Shown here: positions 28,091 through 36,068 of the stretch, one piece after another
Numbering within the stretch: the stretch's first letter is position 1
Layout: each line of letters begins with the position of its first letter
Assembly: GCF_030371825.1 (NCBI RefSeq)
Contig: NZ_JAUDDM010000009.1
Source: Collinsella sp944321445
GTDB taxonomy: Bacteria > Actinomycetota > Coriobacteriia > Coriobacteriales > Coriobacteriaceae
DNA: 64,000 nt
Reading direction: 5' to 3' (one strand)
Notes under the pieces: model-generated
Seen by the model: only the letters and a program-made list of their open reading frames with translations
Told to the model about the DNA's origin: nothing
Databases searched by the model: none
Position numbers and translations under genes: made by a program

Positions 28091-28139
28091 AAAAGCCGCC
28101 CGCATTCGGAACGCTCCGGATGCGGGCGGCTTCTTCTTT
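28091..28139. terminator. Bidirectional terminator
   Basis: GCCGCCCGCAT / ATGCGGGCGGC with a 14-base loop. TTCTTCTTT follows on plus and CTTTTCGC on minus, so it can end the minus-strand exporter operon. Confidence 0.8.
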
Positions 28140-28181
28140 GTGCATAGTACTCGCCCATGTTCCCGTTACCCAGGCACGCCC

Positions 28182-30347
28182 CTACACCTGCTGGCGCGCC
28201 ACGAGCGACGCGAACAGGCCGTTGTTGGCCATGAGTTCCTCGTAGGTGCCGTCCTCCACGATACGCCCCCCGTCGAGCACCACGATGCGATGGCAGTTGC
28301 GGATGGTGGACAGGCGGTGCGCGATCACCAGACGCGTGCACTTGAGCGTGTCGAGCAAATCGGACACGATGCGCTGCGTCACGTTGTCGAGCGCGCTCGT
28401 GGCCTCATCGAACATGAGAATCTTCGGCTTCGAGGCGATGGCGCGGGCAATCATGATGCGTTGGCGCTGACCACCGGAAACACCGCCGCTGCCCTCGGTG
28501 AGCATGGTGTGCATGCCCATGGGCATGGCGCGGATATCGTCGGCGATACCGGCGAGCTCGGCAGCCTCCCATGCCTCTTCCTGCGTGAGGCCGGGAGCCG
28601 AGATAGCGATGTTGTCGTAGATGCTTCCCAGAAAGAGCTTGCCATCTTGCAGCACCACGCCGATGCGCTTGCGGATGCTGCCGGCGTCCACACTTGCCAG
28701 GTCATGCCCGTCGTAGTAGACCGCACCGCGCTGCGGATGCTCGAAGCCCAGCAACAGGCGCATAAGCGTCGACTTGCCGCAGCCGGTCTTGCCCACAACG
28801 GCGACGTATTCGCCGGGGCGCACCTTGAGCGTGAGGTTGGAAAGCACAGCCGGCTGCCCCTCGCGATACGAGAAGGTCACGTTGTTGAGCTCGAAGCCTC
28901 CAGACAGACGCTCGACGGGGCGCTTGTGCTCCGAGACCTCCGGAACCGTTTTGAGCAGGGGCTCCGCCAAGTTCAGGTAGGGTCGGATGTTTGCAATCTG
29001 CACCGCGGCGCCCGCGAGGGCGGCAAATGCGGCAGACACCGAACCGTAGGCAGACGAGAACGCCATGTATTGCGCCACGGTGACACCACCGGCCAGGGCA
29101 GCGCCATAGATGAGCATGGTGCCACCCAGCGAAACGAGCGTTTGGATGGTCGAGGCGAGACGGACGATCCACGGACCGTTATACGTGAGGCGGGCTTCGC
29201 GCTGGTAGATATCCGCCCACGTGGAGAACGCTCGCTTCTCGGCACCGGCAAGGCGGATCTTCTGCACGCCCGAGATGAGCGCAAGCTGCCAACCGTTGAG
29301 TTGCATGGCAAGATCGAGGCGCTTGCGAACGACGCGGACCTGCGCCAGGGCGACGATGATCGTAACCGCAGTGGTCGCCGCGGTCACCAGCAAAGCAGGC
29401 ATCGCGAGCGAAGGGGCGATGTTCGAGATCTGCGCGATGTAGACAAGCGAGAACGCCGAGTTGAGCACCGCCGTGAGCAAGATGTCCTGCAGCTGGCGCG
29501 CGATGTCGCCCACCACGTTCACGCGCGTCGCCAAATCGCCCGACTGCCACGAGGAGAAGAATGACGCGGGCAGCGACAGCACGCGCATCATGACCGCCGC
29601 CTCGAGCGGCACGTCGAGCTTGGTGGATATGCGCACCAGCGCCATGTGCTTAATGGCGCCCACGATCACCTGGGCGAACAACACGCCGACCAGCAGGGCC
29701 GCAACCGGGCCGATAATGCTCGCATCCGCGACCTCGACCACCGGGCCGAACACGACCTGGTTGACCATAGGCGCAACCAAGCCGAGCAGCGTCGCGGCCA
29801 GCGTCGACAACAGCACGGCGAGATAATCGCTGCGATCGAGCGAGCGCGCCATGAACAGCAGGATGTCGATGACACCAAGCTCCTTTTGCGGCAGCGGGCG
29901 ATAGAAGCAGTACGCCTCGCGCGCCAGGCGCTTTGCCGTGCGCGCATTGACCGTGACGGCGCCCATGCCGTCATAGAAGCGATACCCGCTCCTCCCCTGA
30001 GGAACAAGCGCGACGGGCAGACCATCGTCGGCAAAGCCGAGCATGGCGCCCATGGCGTCGTGGTACCACTCGTGATCCAAACTGACCGGACGATACATAA
30101 TGCCCGTCGAGCGCAGACGCGCGTCGATGAGCTCATTCATGTCCTTCACGCCGCGCGGGGCATCGCTGCCCTCCACGCCGTAATAGGCGAGCACGATATC
30201 GAGCGCGCCGGTCGCTTGGGCGACCTTGGAGCCGGCGTCGGCGGTATGCCCGCCGGTCACCGAATCGGAGAGCCTGCGCAGGGCGGCCTCGAGACGTTCG
30301 TCGTCCGAGCGACGGCGCTCCTCCACCTGGCTTTCAAACCAACCCAC
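28182..30347 (-). CDS. NHLM-type bacteriocin exporter, ABC permease/ATPase subunit
   Basis: A 721-residue half-transporter with an unusual N-terminal soluble region (about 1-160), six membrane helices (about 165-440) and a C-terminal ATPase (Walker A VVGKTGCGKST, signature VSGGQRQR, Walker B ILMFDEATSALD). The architecture matches the second ABC subunit of NHLM (nitrile-hydratase-leader microcin) systems, which pairs with a peptidase-containing subunit. The start is a GTG at 30347 with AGGGGG upstream, nine bases after the previous stop, so it is the last gene of the operon. It would form a heterodimer with the neighbouring C39 exporter in the cytoplasmic membrane. Confidence 0.88.
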   Translation of the reverse strand: MGWFESQVEERRRSDDERLEAALRRLSDSVTGGHTADAGSKVAQATGALDIVLAYYGVEGSDAPRGVKDMNELIDARLRSTGIMYRPVSLDHEWYHDAMGAMLGFADDGLPVALVPQGRSGYRFYDGMGAVTVNARTAKRLAREAYCFYRPLPQKELGVIDILLFMARSLDRSDYLAVLLSTLAATLLGLVAPMVNQVVFGPVVEVADASIIGPVAALLVGVLFAQVIVGAIKHMALVRISTKLDVPLEAAVMMRVLSLPASFFSSWQSGDLATRVNVVGDIARQLQDILLTAVLNSAFSLVYIAQISNIAPSLAMPALLVTAATTAVTIIVALAQVRVVRKRLDLAMQLNGWQLALISGVQKIRLAGAEKRAFSTWADIYQREARLTYNGPWIVRLASTIQTLVSLGGTMLIYGAALAGGVTVAQYMAFSSAYGSVSAAFAALAGAAVQIANIRPYLNLAEPLLKTVPEVSEHKRPVERLSGGFELNNVTFSYREGQPAVLSNLTLKVRPGEYVAVVGKTGCGKSTLMRLLLGFEHPQRGAVYYDGHDLASVDAGSIRKRIGVVLQDGKLFLGSIYDNIAISAPGLTQEEAWEAAELAGIADDIRAMPMGMHTMLTEGSGGVSGGQRQRIMIARAIASKPKILMFDEATSALDNVTQRIVSDLLDTLKCTRLVIAHRLSTIRNCHRIVVLDGGRIVEDGTYEELMANNGLFASLVARQQV

Positions 30348-30356
30348 GGATACCCC

Positions 30357-32555
30357 CTACTCCGCCGTCACCAGGCGCGTGTAGGCGCCGCTTGCAGCCA
30401 TGAGTTCGTCATGCGTTCCGCGTTCCACCACTTGGCCGCGATCGAGCACGATGATCTCGTCGCAATCGCGCACGGCAGACAGACGGTGCGCGATGACCAC
30501 CAGGGTGATACCGCGACGGCGAATGGCTTCCATGACCTCATCCTCGGTTTGGGCATCGAGCGCACTCGTCGCCTCATCCAAGATGAGAATCACCGGATCG
30601 GCCGCCAGGGCGCGGGCGATTTCGAGGCGCTGACGCTGCCCGCCGGACAGATCGCGGCCCCCTTCGGCAAGCTTGCCGTCGTAGCCGCCCTCGCGCTGCA
30701 TGACCACATCGTGCACGCCGGCATCGCGCGCAGCGAGCACGACCTCGTAGTCCTTAATGGACTCGTCCCACAGGCGGATGTTGTTGGAAATGGTGTCGTT
30801 GAACAGCGTGATGTCTTGGTCGATCACCGCAAGCGAGGCGCAGCGCACATCGCGCGGCACCTGTTCCAACGGCTTTCCATCGAGACGCACCTCGCCGGAC
30901 CACGGGCGGTACAGGCCGCTGATGAGCTTGGCGAGCGTGGACTTGCCGCAGCCGGACGCGCCCACAAGCGCCACGCTTCCGCCGGGCTTCACGTCCAGGC
31001 AGAAATCCGTAAGCAGAGGAGCCGCGAGCGGCGAATAGCCGAAGGTAACATGATCGAGCGTCACGCGGCCGGCAAGCTTCTCGAGATCTCCGTCGCGGTC
31101 CTCTTCCGCAACGCCATCGTCGGCGCACAGCGGGTCGATGTCGTAATCCATGACGTCTTTGATGCGCTCCATCTCGGTGCGCATCTCTTGGAACTGCTGC
31201 ATGCTGCTGATGAGCGACTGGACGGGTGCGGCGAACTGCGCGGCGAACCCCTGGAACGCCAACAGCATACCGACCGTGAAATCGCTGGTCATGATGAGCC
31301 ATACGCCGCATACGAGCACAGCGACGTTCGCGGCAGTCGTCACGAGTTCGGGGATGAGGCCCAACGTCTCGTCGATCTTTGCATACCGGACGCGCTGGGC
31401 GTTGGCGTTCGCCTGGTATCCCGCCCAACGACGGAAGAACCCGGTCTCCACGCCCGAAGCCTTGAGCGTCTCGATCATAGAGATGCCTGCCACGGTGGCG
31501 GCAGCGAGATGCGCCTCGTCGCGCATCTGCACACGGGAGATGTTGACGCGACGACGGGAGATGAGATAGGCGACGCCCATGTTTAGCAGCACCGACACGA
31601 TACCGATTACGGCGAGCAGAGGCGAATAGGTCACCATGATCACCAGATAGACCACAAGCATGATGCCGTTGATGGCCAGCGGCCCCAACGTGCCCACAAG
31701 CGTCTGTGCGATGGAGGCGTTCGTGGAAGCGCGCGCGGCGATGTCGGCGGCCATGCGCTGGGAAAAGAACTCCATGGGAAGCTGCAGCACATGCCAAAAA
31801 AAGCTCGAATTGGATGAGACGGCCATCTTGCCTTCAAGGCGAAGCAGGTAGATGGCATTGAGCGCCGAGACGATGACCTGGACGGCGCATACCGCGCCGA
31901 GCAGCACCATGAAGGGAACGGCCCAATCGGCACTTCGGCCCGTAAGCAGGCGATCGGTGAACACCTGCGAGAACGCAGGGTTCACCATGGCGAGCAGCGA
32001 GGTGATGGCGCAGGTGAGCATGACGAAGACGATGGCGGCGGAGGCTCCGCGCAGGCGCTCGAGCGCGAAGGTGGTGACCTTAGCGGGCTCGCCGGACGGC
32101 TCGAACTCCTCGGTAGGGGTCATGGACAGCACGACGCCCGTGAATTCCCGGTCGAACTCCTCCATGGAGAGCTTGACCTCGCCGCGGCCGGGATCGTTGA
32201 TATAGGCTTTGTCGTGCGCGAACCCGCGCACGACCACGAAATGGTTGAAACCCCAGTGAACGATGCAGGGAAACTGCCCCTGCTCGACAAGGCTTTCGAC
32301 CTCAAAGCGGTAGCCCTTGGCGTCGAACCCGTAGCTGCGGGCTGCCTTGACGATGTTCAGGGCGCTTTGGCCGTCGCGCGAGACGCCGCAGTCGCGACGC
32401 ACCTGCTCGAGCGGCAGCCATTTTCCATAGTATGCCGAGATCATGGCCAAGCAGGCGGCGCCGCACTCGAGCGCCTCCATCTGCATGATCTGCGGGACGT
32501 GGTGCGCCATCTGCCCCGGCTGCGTCACGCCCCTCACGTGCGCGGCGGACCTCAT
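30357..32555 (-). CDS. Peptidase C39-containing ABC exporter, NHLM type
   Basis: A 732-residue exporter that removes double-glycine leaders and translocates the cargo. The N-terminal C39 peptidase is intact: catalytic Cys31 (ALECGAACLAMI), His105 (HWGFNHFVVV) and Asp121 (NDPGRGEV). Six membrane helices follow (about 170-450) and a C-terminal ATPase (GASGCGKST, LSGGQRQRLEIARAL, ILILDEATSALD). The start codon overlaps the HlyD-like stop as ATGA. An active C39 domain implies a substrate with a GG leader; the only visible match in the locus is the tail of the RsbW-like kinase encoded two genes upstream. Confidence 0.9.
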   Translation of the reverse strand: MRSAAHVRGVTQPGQMAHHVPQIMQMEALECGAACLAMISAYYGKWLPLEQVRRDCGVSRDGQSALNIVKAARSYGFDAKGYRFEVESLVEQGQFPCIVHWGFNHFVVVRGFAHDKAYINDPGRGEVKLSMEEFDREFTGVVLSMTPTEEFEPSGEPAKVTTFALERLRGASAAIVFVMLTCAITSLLAMVNPAFSQVFTDRLLTGRSADWAVPFMVLLGAVCAVQVIVSALNAIYLLRLEGKMAVSSNSSFFWHVLQLPMEFFSQRMAADIAARASTNASIAQTLVGTLGPLAINGIMLVVYLVIMVTYSPLLAVIGIVSVLLNMGVAYLISRRRVNISRVQMRDEAHLAAATVAGISMIETLKASGVETGFFRRWAGYQANANAQRVRYAKIDETLGLIPELVTTAANVAVLVCGVWLIMTSDFTVGMLLAFQGFAAQFAAPVQSLISSMQQFQEMRTEMERIKDVMDYDIDPLCADDGVAEEDRDGDLEKLAGRVTLDHVTFGYSPLAAPLLTDFCLDVKPGGSVALVGASGCGKSTLAKLISGLYRPWSGEVRLDGKPLEQVPRDVRCASLAVIDQDITLFNDTISNNIRLWDESIKDYEVVLAARDAGVHDVVMQREGGYDGKLAEGGRDLSGGQRQRLEIARALAADPVILILDEATSALDAQTEDEVMEAIRRRGITLVVIAHRLSAVRDCDEIIVLDRGQVVERGTHDELMAASGAYTRLVTAE

Positions 32556-33019
32556 GCGGCCCCCAACAGCAGCTGGAACGGCTCGTAGGACTCCACGGTG
32601 ACCGTCCCCTCGTACACGCCCGGCTCAAGGTCGATAAGCGCAACGCCAACGGTATACCAGCCGCTTTGCGGTGCGGCATAGTTCGAGAGCTCATCCACGG
32701 AGCTCGCTGGCACGGCGGTGTCGCCCACCGAGCTTATGGTGCCCTCGACACCGTCGACCACCACGGCGTCTCCGCGCGAGATGCCCGAACCCAGCTCGCT
32801 ATCGACATAGCAGGTCGCACCGCTGCGACCCACGACGATGAGGGCGTCGCGCGCGTCGTCGATGCGCCCGAACGCACCCCACACGAGAGCGGCCACGAGC
32901 AGCAGTGCGATGACGATGAGCACGAGCCATGACCCCGGACTCGAAACCTGGATGTAATCGTCCAAGCGGTCCGGGGAGCTCATGCGCTCGAGGCTTTTTT
33001 CTCTAAACGGTCCGGCCAT
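32552..33019 (-). CDS. Short HlyD-like secretion adaptor, NHLM type
   Basis: A 155-residue membrane-anchored protein. Its start (SSPDRLDDYIQVSSPGSWLV) and single helix (about 31-50) match the N-terminus of NHLM secretion proteins, but those are usually around 400 residues with a long coiled-coil hairpin. Here only a minimal beta-barrel domain remains (SGISRGDAVVVDGVEGTISS, and GVYEGTVTVESYEPFQLL). Loss of the periplasm-spanning hairpin is sensible in a cell with no outer membrane. GAGGTG precedes the ATG at 33019. The stop overlaps the next start. A role as extracytoplasmic chaperone or adaptor of the exporter is inferred. Confidence 0.75.
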   Translation of the reverse strand: MAGPFREKSLERMSSPDRLDDYIQVSSPGSWLVLIVIALLLVAALVWGAFGRIDDARDALIVVGRSGATCYVDSELGSGISRGDAVVVDGVEGTISSVGDTAVPASSVDELSNYAAPQSGWYTVGVALIDLEPGVYEGTVTVESYEPFQLLLGAA

Positions 33020-33118
33020 ACCACACCTCAAATGGAATACGACTGTTCACCTTGATTCAGTGCCGCGCCGCATTCCGCGAAACCGGCAAACCGGACCGAA
33101 ACGTGCGGGCGAGACCGC

Positions 33119-33307
33119 CTACCGAACACCGGGGTTCGGACGGCTGGGCACATAGGCGGCGACACCACCTACCACGCCGTCCAGCTCCTTATCGTCCAGC
33201 TGCGCAGCAAGCTCTGCGCCCTTGGGCGCCTTGGCATCCTGGCTGTCACGATCGGTGCGGTCGGTGCGGTCGGCGCCCCACAGCTTGAAGAAACGGGTCT
33301 TGTTCAT
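33119..33307 (-). CDS. Possible nested 62-residue double-glycine precursor
   Basis: Inside the kinase frame an ATG at 33305-33307 is preceded by GGGAGG with a 5-base gap, as good as any ribosome-binding site in this window. Initiation there would give a 62-residue peptide: a 48-residue leader ending LDDKELDGVVGG and a 14-residue core. That size and layout are typical of bacteriocin or signalling-peptide precursors. The sequence MNKTRFFKLWG is also the expected last strand of the kinase fold, so the internal start might be coincidental. Confidence 0.4.
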   Translation of the reverse strand: MNKTRFFKLWGADRTDRTDRDSQDAKAPKGAELAAQLDDKELDGVVGGVAAYVPSRPNPGVR

Positions 33308-33700
33308 GGCATCCTCCCTTCGGTAGTCGTAGCCATCGGACAGCTTCCTCACTAATACGATACCCAGTCCGCCGATCTTTGCATCCTCCACACGGGTGGG
33401 ACGCTCCGGCAGCGGGCCTTCGAACGGGTCGAATGGAATTCCCGCATCGGTCAGGGCGACCTCGGCGATGCCTTCATCTTTGTCGATACGGATGCGGACG
33501 TCGACGAACGGATCCTCCGCATCGGTCGGGTACGCGTAGCGGGCAACGTTCACCAAGAGCTCCTCGAGCATAAGCGACAGCTCTTTGCGCACACGCGGGG
33601 GAACCGATGCGGCCTCGAGCGCCTGGGAGAGCAGTTCCTGCGCAGTGGGCTCGGCATCCAAGCGGGCAGGAAGATGCAGCTCGTACACGCTGACGCCCAT
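33119..33700 (-). CDS. RsbW-like anti-sigma/serine kinase with double-glycine leader tail
   Basis: A 193-residue protein. Residues 1-145 form a GHKL ATPase of the RsbW/SpoIIAB class: N-box EELLVNVARYAYP, DAGIPFDPF, and G-box IGGLGIVLVRKL. Such kinases phosphorylate a STAS partner and sequester a sigma factor or other target. Unusually, a 45-residue extension follows, with an Asp/Arg linker and then LDDKELDGVVGG (ending at G179) and a 14-residue tail VAAYVPSRPNPGVR. That motif fits the double-glycine leader consensus LSxxELxxIxGG. The ATG at 33700 lies two bases after the STAS stop. The next genes encode a C39 peptidase/exporter, so the tail is the likely substrate. Confidence 0.85.
   Translation of the reverse strand: MGVSVYELHLPARLDAEPTAQELLSQALEAASVPPRVRKELSLMLEELLVNVARYAYPTDAEDPFVDVRIRIDKDEGIAEVALTDAGIPFDPFEGPLPERPTRVEDAKIGGLGIVLVRKLSDGYDYRREDAMNKTRFFKLWGADRTDRTDRDSQDAKAPKGAELAAQLDDKELDGVVGGVAAYVPSRPNPGVR
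33313..33318 (-). promoter_or_regulatory. Internal Shine-Dalgarno sequence in the kinase gene
   Basis: On the minus strand GAAGGGAGG is followed by ATGCC and then ATG. It lies inside coding sequence and decides whether a separate peptide is made. Confidence 0.5.
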
Positions 33701-33702
33701 GA

Positions 33703-34011
33703 TCAGCTCACCTCGAAGATGTCGATGAGCCCGGTGATCTCGAACACCTCGCGCACGTCTGGCGTACACGACACCAGCTTCACACCACCCCCTGCCGCAA
33801 CAGCGCGCTTATGGGTGCCCACCAGCACGCGCAGGCCCGCCGACGAAAGATACTCAAGAGCCGAGCAGTCGAGCTCGATATCGCCCGTTTGCTCGAGCGT
33901 CTGCGTGAGGGCTCGCTCAAGCTCCGATGCGGTCGAGGTGTTCAGGCGCCCGGAAAGCTTCAACACCCCGGGCTGTCCGTCGTGGGTTTCAATGGTCAAC
34001 AGGTCGCTCAT
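33703..34011 (-). CDS. STAS-domain anti-sigma-factor antagonist
   Basis: A 102-residue STAS protein of the SpoIIAA/RsbV class. The phosphorylation site is in LDCSALEYLSSAGLRVL, the second serine (S57) being the expected target. In partner switching the unphosphorylated form binds the kinase and frees its client; the kinase inactivates it by phosphorylation and a PP2C phosphatase restores it. All three partners are adjacent here: its ATG overlaps the phosphatase stop (ATGA) and its stop is two bases before the kinase start. No sigma factor is encoded in the locus, so the final target is unknown. Confidence 0.92.
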   Translation of the reverse strand: MSDLLTIETHDGQPGVLKLSGRLNTSTASELERALTQTLEQTGDIELDCSALEYLSSAGLRVLVGTHKRAVAAGGGVKLVSCTPDVREVFEITGLIDIFEVS

Positions 34012-35858
34012 CGGTCGCTCCCATCCTCGTCAGTATCGTTCGCTGCGTCCCGCGGCGCCGATGTGCGCTGCAGGCACAGCATGGTAATGTCATCTGCCTG
34101 GGGCGCGCTTCCGGCATATGCGTGCACACCCGCCAGCACGGACGCCATGAGGTCGTCCGGTGAATCAGCCGCTTGGGCTACAATCTGCTCGAGCGCAGGC
34201 TCGCCCATGCAAGTACCGGATTCGTCCATGGCTTCGGTCACGCCGTCGGTGTAAAGCACGAGCATGTCATCGAGCTCGAGCGTACGCGAGAAGGCGCGGT
34301 AACCCACGCCCTCGAACGACCCGAGCATGAGGCCCGAACGATCGCGGAGCCACGTGACGGTACCGTCATGTGCGCGAACGAGCGGCGGGTTGTGGCCGCC
34401 ACATGCGTAGGACAGCGTACCATCCTGCGTATCGAGCACACCAATCCACGCCGTCACGAACATGCCCTGTTCGTTGTCGTGGCACAGGTCATCGTTGGCG
34501 CGCGCCATGGCCTCCGCCGGCGCCAACCCCTCCATGAGCAACTGCTTGATGATGGCCTTGGCACGCATCATGAACAGCGCGGCGGGAACCCCCTTGTCGG
34601 ACACGTCCGCAACCACGACGGCAACATGCGAGCCATCGACCATGAAGAAGTCGTAGAAGTCGCCACCGACCTCCTTGGCGGGCTCCATCGACGCCGACAG
34701 CGCAAAACCGCCCTCGCCGGTGAAGGCCGGCGTGACCTCGGGCAGTGCCGAGGCCTGAATGCGCGTGGCGACCGCGAGCTCGCTGCGTACGCGCTCGCGC
34801 TCCGCCGTCAGCGCAGCGAGGCGCTGGGTGTGCGCGTCGGTCTCATCGATCATCGCGGCGGTGCGGTCGGCCAAGATGCCCACCTCGTCACGGGGCCACG
34901 CATGGCTGCGGATCTCGTCGGCACAGCTCGCCTCGTGTGTGTGCGCGTACCCGCTCACCAAGCCGGAAAGCGCGATGAGGGGCCGCACCAGCTGGCTGCG
35001 GAACAACACGAGCAACGCCGCCAGGCACACGATGTAGACCGCCACCGTCACGCTCAGCGTGGGCACCATTTGCGCCATCACTGCGCTATCGAGCGCAGCG
35101 GAGGGGATGGAGACCACGACGAGCCAGGTGTCGGCGAGCACCGACGAGACGGGAACGTACATGAGGTAGCGCGAACCGTCGGGCGAAAGCTCAAGTTCGT
35201 TCGCCGCCTTCTGCTCGTCGTAGGCGCGCCACAGCGCGGGGTAATCTGCCTCGGAGCGCTCGAGGGTATCGCCCAAGAACGGAACGTCGCCCTCTCCCGA
35301 GGATTCCTCGCCCGCGATGCCCGCGGCAACGCAGACGACCGTCTCGCGATCGTCTTCGGGCGCGATCATGACGAAATCGGAAATCTCATAGGCAGCCTTG
35401 AGGCGACTCATCATGTTGAGGAGCGCGTAGTAGTAGGATGCGATGCCCATGCGCTCGGTGAGCGCGCCCGCCTCCTCCATTTGGGGAAGCAGCGCCGCCG
35501 TGGTGGCGGTATCTCCCGCAGCTTCTGCCGCGTTATATTGGATGACCAGCGCGTTGTAGTCGTCGATGGCCTGTTGCTGGGACGCCACGAACTCCTCGTA
35601 GGAGATATCGCGGTCGATGATGTCGTCCATCTCGAGCCAGACGGGAAGGTCGTTTCCCGCATCGTAGCCGTTCGACGAGGCGGAAGCGCCCGCATAGTCG
35701 GCCAGCTGGGCCAGGCGATTCGCCTGCGTGCCCAAGTAGGTGCTGCGCACGCTGGTGTAGATGAACGCGGCGGAAAGGGTGATAGCCACAAGCGCGAACA
35801 GCACGAACGCGATCATGAGCTTGCGCACCAACTTGCCGGAGCGAATATCGTCCGTCAT
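34008..35858 (-). CDS. Membrane SpoIIE-family PP2C phosphatase sensor
   Basis: A 616-residue protein with one membrane helix at 14-34, an extracytoplasmic region of about 225 residues, a second helix near 262-284, a HAMP-like linker and coiled segment, and a C-terminal SpoIIE/RsbU-type PP2C domain (GGDFYDFFMVDGSHVAVVVA, DVSDKGVPAALFM, VLYTDGVTEAMDE, QADDITMLC). The outer region has no motif I can name with confidence. It would sense an external cue and dephosphorylate the STAS protein. GGGAGGTGG precedes the ATG at 35858. It is the first gene of the six-gene exporter operon. Confidence 0.9.
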   Translation of the reverse strand: MTDDIRSGKLVRKLMIAFVLFALVAITLSAAFIYTSVRSTYLGTQANRLAQLADYAGASASSNGYDAGNDLPVWLEMDDIIDRDISYEEFVASQQQAIDDYNALVIQYNAAEAAGDTATTAALLPQMEEAGALTERMGIASYYYALLNMMSRLKAAYEISDFVMIAPEDDRETVVCVAAGIAGEESSGEGDVPFLGDTLERSEADYPALWRAYDEQKAANELELSPDGSRYLMYVPVSSVLADTWLVVVSIPSAALDSAVMAQMVPTLSVTVAVYIVCLAALLVLFRSQLVRPLIALSGLVSGYAHTHEASCADEIRSHAWPRDEVGILADRTAAMIDETDAHTQRLAALTAERERVRSELAVATRIQASALPEVTPAFTGEGGFALSASMEPAKEVGGDFYDFFMVDGSHVAVVVADVSDKGVPAALFMMRAKAIIKQLLMEGLAPAEAMARANDDLCHDNEQGMFVTAWIGVLDTQDGTLSYACGGHNPPLVRAHDGTVTWLRDRSGLMLGSFEGVGYRAFSRTLELDDMLVLYTDGVTEAMDESGTCMGEPALEQIVAQAADSPDDLMASVLAGVHAYAGSAPQADDITMLCLQRTSAPRDAANDTDEDGSDR

Positions 35859-35912
35859 GCGTCCACCTCCCTGCATCAACCGCATGCATAACCGAAAAAA
35901 ACGTATTAAAAC

Positions 35913-35941
35913 ATCGTAACCAGCGCCATAGACGGCCGCAA
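35913..35941 (-). promoter_or_regulatory. Candidate promoter of the phosphatase-exporter operon
   Basis: On the minus strand TTGCGG and TACGAT are separated by 17 bases, with the -10 about 55 bases before the phosphatase ATG. Confidence 0.5.
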
Positions 35942-36068
35942 CCGAATAGGCACGAACGGAGTGTTTTGAGAACGAATGGTCACGCGCCGCGAGGAGAACC
36001 ATCCCCCTCACGGCGCGTGACGCACGCGCAATCGCTTCGTCCTACGCAACCAACAGGCAGCTTTGGGC

